Source: an uncultured Acidaminococcus sp.
Lineage (GTDB): Bacteria > Bacillota_C > Negativicutes > Acidaminococcales > Acidaminococcaceae
Direction: 5' to 3'
DNA: 11,736 nucleotides
Assembly: GCA_900314165.1 (NCBI GenBank)
Contig: OMUE01000138.1
Coordinates: 1 to 11,736, forward strand
Part shown: positions 1-6,113 of the stretch, in pieces
Numbering within the stretch: the stretch's first letter is position 1
How the letters are laid out: the number at the start of each line of letters is the position of its first letter
Position numbers and translations under genes: made by a program
The notes under the pieces: generated by a model
Told to the model about the DNA's origin: nothing
Databases searched by the model: none
The model's input: the letters and a program-made list of their open reading frames with translations, nothing else

Positions 1-149
1 ACTTTTTCATGAGCGTTTAAGTCCTAAATGGCTCACTTTTATATTAGCATTCACACCTCTTTCTTCTCTTCACCGCCACAACCCGTAAGAGAGATAGCCA
101 TGATACCTGCCAGAATAAGGGTCATGAGTTTTTTCGTCGTGAATTTCAT
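1..149 (-). pseudogene. 5' fragment of a lipoprotein gene, probably a broken solute-binding protein
   Basis: On the minus strand an AGGAGG (157-162) sits 7 nt before an ATG at 149. The frame encodes 32 residues and stops at TGA 51-53. The peptide is a textbook lipoprotein signal: Lys at 2, 6 and 7, a hydrophobic core (residues 8-20), lipobox LTGC at 21-24, then GGEEKKEV, the usual charged linker of ABC or TRAP solute-binding lipoproteins. A free-standing 32-residue lipoprotein is possible, but the mature part would be only 9 residues. In a neighbouring frame the DNA just after the stop reads plausibly as protein (VNANIKVSHLGL), which suggests a frameshifted gene whose remainder lies left of the window. 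It follows the SDR gene by 59 bp on the same strand, so it is probably co-transcribed. The family is not identifiable from this fragment. Confidence 0.5.
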
Positions 150-208
150 ACCATTTCCTCCTAATTTTAATTTATATGTTTTCGTAGGACCGATTGTAAG
201 AACCTTAC

Positions 209-961
209 TTAATATTGTAAACCGCCGTTCACATCCAGTACTTCGCCAGTAGTCCAGCCTGCGTCATCACTGCTCAGGTAAGCAATGGAACCGGCAATTT
301 CTTTCAGTTCGCCCAGTCTTCCCAGAGGGATGCCGTTTTGGAGCTTGGTCTGATTTTCCGGAGTCATGGATTGGAACATTTTGCCTTTTACGGGCCCGGG
401 AGCGATGCTGTTGACGGTAATGCCGTAGGGGGCCAGGTTATAGGCCAGATTGATAACCATGCCATTGACGCCGGCCTTGGAAGCAGCGTAGTTCACACCT
501 ACACCGGGACGGCCTGTCCGCCCACCGATGGAAGAGATCACAACGATATGGCCGTATTTCTTTTCCTTCATGGTAGGTACGACAGCTTTCATGCTGTTGA
601 AAACGCCGGTCAGGTTTACGTCGATGACATCCTGCCAGTCCTTTTCCGTCATTTCGTCAATAGGTAGATGGCGGATAATGCCGGCGGTAATGACTTCCAC
701 ATCGATTTTACCCCATTTTTTCAGGACTTCACTGACTACGTTTTCACAGTCGGCCAGCTTTGTCACATTACAGGGGACTTCCAGTACAGTTTCCGGATCA
801 TAACCTTTGTCCTGCAGTGCTTGTTTGGCTGTGGCCAAGGCCTTGGGGGAGAAGTCGGACAAGGCAACCTTGGCCCCTTCATCCAGCAACCGTTCTGCTG
901 TAGCCAGGGCAATATCTCCAGCACCGGTAATCAATACAACTTTGTTTTCGTATCGATTCAT
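209..961 (-). CDS. Short-chain dehydrogenase/reductase (SDR), FabG-like
   Basis: This is a 250-residue classical SDR, probably a cytoplasmic NAD(P)-dependent oxidoreductase acting on a hydroxyl or keto group. The Rossmann beta-alpha-beta is at the N-terminus (ITGAGDIALATA, 11-22). The catalytic set is intact: N116 in VNLTG, S144 in ISSIGG, Y158 and K162 in YAASK. PG at 188-189 and the C-terminal DVNGG (243-247) also fit the family. Two features are unusual. The glycine motif looks one residue short of TGxxxGIG, with Asp16 and Ala18 replacing glycines, and the NNAG motif is ITAG (91-94). Length is normal for the family. The start at 961 has AGAGG (970-974) 8 nt upstream. The gene diverges from the LysR gene, a common arrangement for a regulator and its target. 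The substrate cannot be told; a name such as 3-oxoacyl-ACP reductase would be generic. Confidence 0.9.
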   Translation of the reverse strand: MNRYENKVVLITGAGDIALATAERLLDEGAKVALSDFSPKALATAKQALQDKGYDPETVLEVPCNVTKLADCENVVSEVLKKWGKIDVEVITAGIIRHLPIDEMTEKDWQDVIDVNLTGVFNSMKAVVPTMKEKKYGHIVVISSIGGRTGRPGVGVNYAASKAGVNGMVINLAYNLAPYGITVNSIAPGPVKGKMFQSMTPENQTKLQNGIPLGRLGELKEIAGSIAYLSSDDAGWTTGEVLDVNGGLQY

Positions 962-1035
962 CAGCTTAACCTCTTTTCTAACTTTTAAAAATTTTTAGAC
1001 TATTTTGGTATACAATATCCTTTATTCTTTCTTAT

Positions 1036-1059
1036 ATTATCCATGATATAATTGATAAT
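1036..1059. repeat. Inverted repeat in the LysR/SDR divergent gap, candidate operator
   Basis: ATTATC (1036-1041) and GATAAT (1054-1059) are perfect 6-bp inverted arms around a 12-bp spacer. The spacer contains a plus-strand TATAAT (1047-1052) that could be the -10 box of the LysR gene, although no good -35 box precedes it. LysR-type regulators typically bind interrupted dyads in the gap between their own gene and the divergent target, so this is a reasonable binding-site candidate. The AT-rich base composition makes short dyads less significant. Confidence 0.35.
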
Positions 1060-1064
1060 GTAAA
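1036..1064 (-). promoter_or_regulatory. Sigma-70/A-type promoter for the SDR gene
   Basis: Read on the minus strand, a -35 box TTTACA (1059-1064) and a -10 box GATAAT (1036-1041) are separated by exactly 17 bp, each with five of six consensus bases. Transcription would start near 1029, giving a leader of about 70 nt before the SDR start codon. The -10 box is also the left arm of the inverted repeat at 1036-1059, so a protein bound there would act directly on this promoter. Confidence 0.6.
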
Positions 1065-1084
1065 ATATAAGTTTATAGATGAAC

Positions 1085-1104
1085 TCATAGAAATAAATTT
1101 ATGA
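1085..1104. repeat. Imperfect palindrome just upstream of the LysR ribosome binding site
   Basis: A 20-bp imperfect palindrome begins TCATA and ends TATGA, with 8 of 10 positions complementary between the half-sites. It ends 2 nt before the AGGAGAG Shine-Dalgarno sequence (1107-1113) of the LysR gene. Its location would suit an autoregulatory site or a leader structure. No experimental or comparative support is available from the sequence alone. Confidence 0.3.
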
Positions 1105-1117
1105 ATAGGAGAGCTCA

Positions 1118-2002
1118 ATGACTCTTACACAGCTTCGATATTTTTTGAAAGTGGCAGAGTTGGGCAGCTATCAACAGGCCGCTGATAGTTTATTGGTATC
1201 ACAGCCTTCTCTCAGTGCAGCAATCAGCAGCCTGGAAAAAGATCTGGGAATTCGCTTGTTTGAAAAAGACGGACGGAGCATCAGGCTGACGAAGACAGGA
1301 AAAGCTTTTTATGAAGAAATTTTTACCCTGTTGGGCCGCCTGGACAGAGTAGTAGTGGAAGCCCGACATGCAGGGACTATAGGACGGGGCCATATCGATT
1401 TAGGCTATATCCCGCCTCTGGCCTACCGGTTTATCCCGGAAGTTGTACGGGCCTTTCTGAAAGTGAATCCTCACGTACATTTTGGCTTTCGGGAACTGCC
1501 TACCAGAGAATTATTAGAGGGAGTACAGAAAAATAAATACGATGTGGTCTTCTGCATTGATGCACAGGGCATGCCGGATATAGAATTTATTCCCATCCGA
1601 GAGCAGGAATTGGTGGCTATCGTGCCTCAAAACCACCCCCTGGCTGAAAAAGATGCCATCTACCTTCGGGAATTGGAACCTTATCCTGTGGTAACCTACA
1701 TGCCTCACACCCAGATTTATAAAGCCATCATGGGATATATAGAAAAAAGTGGCTGGATTCCCAATATATTCTGTGATGCTACCACAGAGCTGAGTATTGG
1801 GGGATTGGTGGATCGCGGTTTTGGCGTATCTGTAGTGGCAGATTGCGCCGTATTGAAATTCTGTAACATCAAGAGACTCCATCTTCTGGATGGAAATTTC
1901 CATCGGCAGATTTATCTGGCTTATAACAAAACCACAGATTTATTGCCTTCCGTGAAAAATTTTCTGCAGTTTGCCAGGGAATACAAAGGCGGGGAGATCT
2001 GA
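1118..2002 (+). CDS. LysR-family transcriptional regulator
   Basis: This 294-residue protein is of normal LysR-type length. Residues 1-60 form the winged helix-turn-helix (MTLTQLRYFLKVAELGS, then AADSLLVSQPSLSAAISSLE with the recognition helix around 27-40, then the wing ending in RLTKTG). A linker helix follows, and residues about 92-290 form the periplasmic-binding-like effector domain, beginning GHIDLGYIPP. The ATG at 1118 is preceded by AGGAGAG (1107-1113) at 4 nt. The gene diverges from the SDR gene across 156 bp, so the SDR is the most probable target, with autoregulation likely. The inducer is unknown. Nothing directly ties this regulator to the amino-acid genes to its right. Confidence 0.95.
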   Translation: MTLTQLRYFLKVAELGSYQQAADSLLVSQPSLSAAISSLEKDLGIRLFEKDGRSIRLTKTGKAFYEEIFTLLGRLDRVVVEARHAGTIGRGHIDLGYIPPLAYRFIPEVVRAFLKVNPHVHFGFRELPTRELLEGVQKNKYDVVFCIDAQGMPDIEFIPIREQELVAIVPQNHPLAEKDAIYLRELEPYPVVTYMPHTQIYKAIMGYIEKSGWIPNIFCDATTELSIGGLVDRGFGVSVVADCAVLKFCNIKRLHLLDGNFHRQIYLAYNKTTDLLPSVKNFLQFAREYKGGEI

Positions 2003-2055
2003 ATAAAATGATGGTCGCTAGGTGACGGATAAACGTTGCGCAAACAAGCCTTATA

Positions 2056-2083
2056 TTGACAGAACAATCCTAAGTGCTAATAT
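2056..2083 (+). promoter_or_regulatory. Promoter for the symporter remnant / aldolase / hydrolase operon
   Basis: A perfect -35 box TTGACA (2056-2061), a 16-bp spacer ending in TGC (extended -10 motif), and a -10 box TAATAT (2078-2083, four of six consensus bases). Transcription would start near 2090, leaving a leader of about 130 nt before the symporter start. The leader holds an 8-bp stem (2141-2148 with 2160-2167, one G-U pair) but matches no riboswitch I recognise. A TTGCGCAA palindrome lies at 2036-2043, just upstream of the -35 box. With the symporter dead, this promoter would still drive the two downstream enzymes. Confidence 0.5.
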
Positions 2084-2219
2084 ATTAACTATACTTTGTA
2101 ATTCAAATTCCGTTGCGGACGAACGAATGGAAGCGTATGATAGCTGCTTGCATTAGACCAGCGGCTAAGGGGGATTGGGTTGTAAAAATTTAATTTATAG
2201 ATTTGGGAAGATGGTTGAG

Positions 2220-3261
2220 ATGGCAGAAGGGCAAGAGAAGAAAAAGATGAGTTTGACCATGAAAATTTTGTGGCCATGATTTTGGGATCCATTGCAGGTT
2301 TTATCATTGGCAAGCCGGCAACGCAGATCCAGTTCATCGGCACTATGTGGCTGAACATGATCAAGATGATCATGGTTCCTACGGTTGTGTCCATGGTCAT
2401 TACGGGGATTTCCTGGTAGGCCTGATTTCCGGCAACATGTTTGTGTCCTTTGAAAAGGCCAACATGATGCAGATCCTGTTCATTGCCATTATCCTGGGGG
2501 TATCCATTGTGATGATTCCTAAACAGGATACACGGGAATATCTGCATAACCTGTTTTCCAAGATTTCCGAAATGTGCCTGAGCGTCATCCATCTGTCCAT
2601 GATCCTGGCTCCTATCGGTGTGTTCTGCCTGATGGCAGCTGCCATGGGGAAATATGGCCTTGGTTTCATCGGCACCATGGGCAAATTGCTGGCTACGTTC
2701 TATGTGGGTTGCTTCCTGCATTTCGCTTTGATTTACTGTGTACTGCTGTGGCTGTTTACTGGCATTACGCCTTTAACTTTCATCAAGAAAGGGATGGATA
2801 CCTTTGTAACGGCAGTCAGCACCTGCAGCAGTGCGGCTACGGTTCCTGTGAATATCCGTGTCGCTATTGAAAACTTCAAAGTCAACGAAAACATTGCGAA
2901 CTTCGCTCTGCCTCTGGGTTCCAGCTTTAACCAGGATGGGGGCGCTGTACTGAGTTCTGTGGTTATGCTGTTCTGTGCACAGGCTATCGGCATGCAGTTC
3001 TCTTTTGGACAGCTGTTCAATATCCTGCTATTGACCGTAGTGGTCACTTGCGGCAGCTCCGGCGTTCCCGGCGGCGGTATTATGAGGCTGTTGGTTGTGG
3101 CTTCTGCCATGAACCTGCCACTGGAAATCATTGCCATGATTGGCGGTTTCTACAGACTGTTTGATATGGGCACCACCAGCATGAGCGTTATGGGGGACTT
3201 GTCCGCTACAGTTTTAATTGACCAACTGGAGAAAAAGAGAGAAGCTAAACTGAAGCAATAA
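2220..3261 (+). pseudogene. Broken amino acid:cation symporter, SLC1/DAACS family (GltP-like)
   Basis: Three frames together encode a DAACS carrier, normally about 400-430 residues. The first frame (from ATG 2220, or 2211) gives the N-terminal cytoplasmic segment and stops at TGA 2277. One nucleotide is missing near 2269-2271, and the protein continues in another frame from 2270 as TM1-TM2 (VAMILGSIAGFIIG, then KMIMVPTVVSMVITGIS) until TAG 2417. The third frame runs from about 2413 to 3261 and carries the C-terminal core: APIGVF, HP1 SSAATVP, TM7 NQDGG, HP2 GVPGGG, and TM8 DMGTT followed by SVMGD. Compared from memory with GltPh, about 60 residues around TM3 and the following loop are absent at the second junction, so this is a deletion rather than one sequencing error. 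Downstream hydrophobic segments are well preserved, suggesting recent inactivation. It was first in an operon with the aldolase (12-nt gap). Confidence 0.85.
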
Positions 3262-3273
3262 GGAGCTGGAAAC

Positions 3274-4311
3274 ATGATTGATTTAAGAAGTGATACAGTC
3301 ACACTGCCCTCTGCGGAAATGCTGGATACGATCCGTACGGCAAAAGTAGGGGACAGCGGCCGGTGGGATACTCATCGGAAAGGGGGAGACCCTACTGTTA
3401 ATGAGCTGGAAGCGTACGCAGCGCAATTGGTTGGTAAAGAAGACGCTGTCTTCTGTGTATCCGGCACTATGGGCAATCTGACTGCGCTATTGACGCACTG
3501 CAAACCGGGAGATTGGGTATTGGTGGATGAGACCCAGCATCTGTACCACAAGGAAAAAGGGGCTTTCCTGCCCTTCCTGGGACAACTGCAGGAAACGATG
3601 TACAAGTCAACAGAAGATGGTCTCCCTGATCTGGACGATATCAAAGAAAAATTAGCCACAGGGAAGTATAAACTGCTCTGTCTGGAAAACTCCAATAACA
3701 ACAGAGGTGGCACCTGCATTCCGGTTTCCCTCATGAAAGCTATTTATGAGGCGGCCCATAGCTGTGGGGTACAGGTTCACCTGGATGGGGCACGGGTCTT
3801 CAATGCAGCTTACTATCTGGGCGTGGATGTCAAAGAAATAACTCAATACGTAGATTCCGTGATGTTCTGCGTGTCTAAGGGGTTGGGGGCTCCCGTTGGC
3901 TCTTTGATCTGTGGTACGGCTGATTTTATCTATCAATTACGGCAGGTGAATCGGTATTTAGGCGGCAGCATGCGCCAGGCAGGGGTCATTGCAGCACCGG
4001 CGCTGTATGCGTTACAGCATAATATTCCGGATTTGGCAGAGGATAATCAGAAAGCCCGTTCGTTGTGCGATGCCTTGAAGGAATTGAAGCAGATTAAGGT
4101 TCCTGATAGTGTGGAGACAAATATTGTCATGCTGGAGACTGCTCCAGGCAGGTCTGAGGAACTTCAAAACCGCTTGAAAGAACATGGCGTGTTGTCCGGG
4201 GCAGTAGATGAATGCCGGGTTCGTCTGGTCTTCCATAGAGATATTCCAAAGGAAGAAGTGGCGGATGTCATTGAAATATTGCGGAAGATCGATTTGGAAA
4301 TGGCTGGTTAA
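3274..4311 (+). CDS. Threonine aldolase family PLP-dependent lyase
   Basis: This 345-residue fold-type I PLP enzyme belongs to the low-specificity L-threonine aldolase / beta-eliminating lyase family, which cleaves threonine or allo-threonine to glycine and acetaldehyde. The N-terminal signature DLRSDTVTLPSAEM (3-16) is clear. DPTVNELE is at 39-46, and SGTMGN (63-68) fits the phosphate-binding loop. D171 in LDGARVFNAA should pair with the PLP ring nitrogen, and K202 in VSKGLGAPVGS is the Schiff-base lysine; H89 and H92 lie near the usual active-site His. Between VGD and DPTVN the sequence is about 6 residues longer than the common VGDDVYGEDPTVN version, so it is a divergent subfamily and could act on another beta-hydroxy amino acid. 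An AGGAG overlapping the symporter stop precedes the ATG. It is cytoplasmic and co-transcribed with the following hydrolase (17-nt gap). Confidence 0.88.
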   Translation: MIDLRSDTVTLPSAEMLDTIRTAKVGDSGRWDTHRKGGDPTVNELEAYAAQLVGKEDAVFCVSGTMGNLTALLTHCKPGDWVLVDETQHLYHKEKGAFLPFLGQLQETMYKSTEDGLPDLDDIKEKLATGKYKLLCLENSNNNRGGTCIPVSLMKAIYEAAHSCGVQVHLDGARVFNAAYYLGVDVKEITQYVDSVMFCVSKGLGAPVGSLICGTADFIYQLRQVNRYLGGSMRQAGVIAAPALYALQHNIPDLAEDNQKARSLCDALKELKQIKVPDSVETNIVMLETAPGRSEELQNRLKEHGVLSGAVDECRVRLVFHRDIPKEEVADVIEILRKIDLEMAG

Positions 4312-4328
4312 AAGAGGGTGCGTGTACT

Positions 4329-5171
4329 ATGAGCGAAACGGCTGAACAAAGAGTGGCACGACACCGTGCATTGGTTGAAAAAGTCAATAATTATATATCA
4401 CATCCATGGATCTTGTACCATGAACCATTTCAGATCACAGACCAAATCTATTTTGTGGGTAACCGGTATGTGTCCACGTATCTGATTGATACAGGAGAGG
4501 GGCTTGTGGTTATTGATCCTGCGCTGGTTGAGACTACGTACCTGGTCTTTGACAGTATCCGGAAACTGGGATTTGACCCTGAAGATATTCATCATATATT
4601 TCTCTCCCACGCCCATTTTGACCATTGTGCCGCTACCCGTTTCTTGCAAGAATATAGTAGGGCAAAGATCTGGCTTGGTAAGGATGATGTGTTTTTCCTG
4701 ACCGAACGTCCGGAATTGACCTGTGCTCCTACTTTCATGCCTCCCTTTACTGTGGATGAGACCTATAATTATAGGGTGCCGCTTACCGTAGGCAGTGTGA
4801 CTTTTGAGTTTTATCACTGCCCGGGGCACACTCCCGGAACGACAACGTTTCTGATTCATACAACGCAGCACAATAAACCGGTAATCGCGGCCATGCATGG
4901 GGGCTTGGGTCTTAATGGCCTTACGTATGAAGAACTCAAAGAAAATCGGCTTCCATCTCACCTTCAGTCTGATTATGTGCAGCAGCTGAAGGACATGATG
5001 CAGCTACATGTAGATATCGTCCTTCCGTCCCACAATCATAATTATGATATCCTGGCCAACTTTGCAAAAGATGATGGCTCCCGCAGTTCCTATTTCGACC
5101 CCAGCGGCTGGCAACGGATGCTTAATAATATGATGGATAAAGCAAAGGAAATTCTTCCTGAACAATTTTAA
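4329..5171 (+). CDS. Metallo-beta-lactamase-fold hydrolase, subclass B3-like
   Basis: This 280-residue protein has no signal peptide, so it is probably cytoplasmic. Residues about 35-65 give the opening beta strands (IYFVGNRYVSTYLI, then GLVVIDPAL). The metal-binding motif SHAHFDH supplies H94, H96, D98 and H99; H167 in CPGHTPGTTTF and H235 in LPSHNHN complete a binuclear site. There is no Cys ligand, and the overall order (HxHxDH, GHTPG, SH) resembles subclass B3 enzymes more than B1 or glyoxalase II types. Whether it opens beta-lactams is unknown; many B3-like homologues cleave lactones, cyclic amides or phosphodiesters instead. The start has GAGGG (4314-4318) 10 nt upstream. It lies 17 nt after the threonine-aldolase-like gene and ends just before a strong terminator, so both are probably expressed together. 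Confidence 0.88.
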   Translation: MSETAEQRVARHRALVEKVNNYISHPWILYHEPFQITDQIYFVGNRYVSTYLIDTGEGLVVIDPALVETTYLVFDSIRKLGFDPEDIHHIFLSHAHFDHCAATRFLQEYSRAKIWLGKDDVFFLTERPELTCAPTFMPPFTVDETYNYRVPLTVGSVTFEFYHCPGHTPGTTTFLIHTTQHNKPVIAAMHGGLGLNGLTYEELKENRLPSHLQSDYVQQLKDMMQLHVDIVLPSHNHNYDILANFAKDDGSRSSYFDPSGWQRMLNNMMDKAKEILPEQF

Positions 5172-5177
5172 TAAGAT

Positions 5178-5215
5178 AAAAAATGAGAGTTGCTAAAATG
5201 CAACTCTCATTTTTT
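5178..5215. terminator. Bidirectional rho-independent terminator
   Basis: A perfect 16-bp stem (5178-5193 with 5200-5215) encloses a 6-nt loop. The core TGAGAGTTGC pairs with GCAACTCTCA, flanked by six A on the left and six T on the right, so either strand ends in a U run. It lies 7 nt after the plus-strand hydrolase stop and 46 nt beyond the end of the convergent serine hydrolase, serving both operons. Confidence 0.92.
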
Positions 5216-5240
5216 GGGCCCTATGCATTATTCTAAGTAC

Positions 5241-5265
5241 AATAAATATTCTTTGAATATTTATT
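5241..5265. repeat. AT-rich perfect hairpin over the serine hydrolase stop codon
   Basis: Arms 5241-5251 and 5255-5265 are perfectly complementary over 11 bp with a 3-nt loop. Only one pair is G-C, so the stem is weak. It covers the TAA stop (5261-5263) of the minus-strand serine hydrolase and could protect the mRNA 3' end or assist the terminator further on. Confidence 0.4.
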
Positions 5266-6103
5266 TGGCTTTCATATACTCGTATACTGACTGAGATACT
5301 TGGGCAATCAAATTGATTCCATCTCCAGCGAATTTGTTTCCGTCCGTGAAAACAGATAATACATACAGTCTACTGTCAGGCAAGATACAGATAGCTACAT
5401 CATTTTGTGTAGCTCCCAAATCGCCCGTTTTATTAGCTACTGTCACTTCACCAGCACAAGGCAGGAAATCCTCTTTCAACATATAATAGTCGGCGGCTGG
5501 AATTCTGGATGGAATCTTGTTCCTGCACTGCTGGATGATCATGCCTTTAAATAAAGGCATCAACATTTCTCTAGCTTCTTTCTGGGTACCAAAGATAGTG
5601 TTAGCGATGGATTCCAGAAGTACACCGATTTCCGCAGCAGCTGTCCAGTTATCTTTGCCAGCTTTTCGTGCTTCTGCATCCAACATCTTTCTCTGAAGCT
5701 TTGTGTTAGGCAACCCATTTTTTATACAGAATGCATTCACTTTATCAGGACCACCAACCAAATCGATAATTTGATTTGTAGCAATATTGTCGCTAACGCA
5801 GATTGCCAGGGTAATTAGTTCGGCTACTGTAGGCACATATTCATGATTTAAATTTTGAATGATTCCTGTACCGCCAACCCGATTGGAATCATCAATTTTA
5901 ATTTTCTTTGTAAGGGCCATAGCTCCTGACTGAATATCTTCCATCAGCGTTAGAATCAGGGGAATCTTAATGACACTGGCTGCAGAAAATACGCGTTTTC
6001 CATTAATTTCTAATGTTTCCCCATCTGTCAGGTCTTTAAAATAAAAACCTACATTTCCTTTGAAAGAAGCTAATACTGGAAATACTGCGTTTCCTATGTT
6101 CAT
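5261..6103 (-). CDS. Class A beta-lactamase-like serine hydrolase, no signal peptide
   Basis: This 280-residue protein has the three signatures of the penicillin-recognising serine enzyme fold: S43-V-I-K46 (nucleophile and general base lysine), S104-D105-N106, and K225-T226-G227. The region where class A enzymes carry E166-x-x-L-N instead reads RKMLDAEARKAGKDN (138-152), lacking that exact motif, so deacylation may differ and true beta-lactamase activity is doubtful. There is no N-terminal signal sequence, which places it in the cytoplasm, unlike secreted resistance enzymes. It starts 10 nt after the permease gene, whose TAG stop overlaps the AGGAGG Shine-Dalgarno, so the two are translationally close partners. 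An inferred role is hydrolysis of an imported amide, ester or small peptide; the substrate is not known. Confidence 0.85.
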   Translation of the reverse strand: MNIGNAVFPVLASFKGNVGFYFKDLTDGETLEINGKRVFSAASVIKIPLILTLMEDIQSGAMALTKKIKIDDSNRVGGTGIIQNLNHEYVPTVAELITLAICVSDNIATNQIIDLVGGPDKVNAFCIKNGLPNTKLQRKMLDAEARKAGKDNWTAAAEIGVLLESIANTIFGTQKEAREMLMPLFKGMIIQQCRNKIPSRIPAADYYMLKEDFLPCAGEVTVANKTGDLGATQNDVAICILPDSRLYVLSVFTDGNKFAGDGINLIAQVSQSVYEYMKAK

Positions 6104-6113
6104 GATCTACCTC

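Noticed and set aside
2347..2415. Open frame from ATG 2347 as the true start of the symporter gene
   Set aside because: Its first 23 residues are His- and Asp-rich and unlike any carrier, while another frame of the same DNA encodes a good TM2; the open frame before 2413 is an accident of the lesions.
5178..5265. Attachment site or transposon end made of the two adjacent hairpins
   Set aside because: The hairpins are unrelated in sequence, no mobile-element gene is nearby, and a terminator between convergent genes explains the larger one.
4329..6103. An acquired antibiotic-resistance island
   Set aside because: Neither hydrolase has a signal peptide, no transposase, integrase or flanking repeat is visible, and both sit in operons with metabolic genes.
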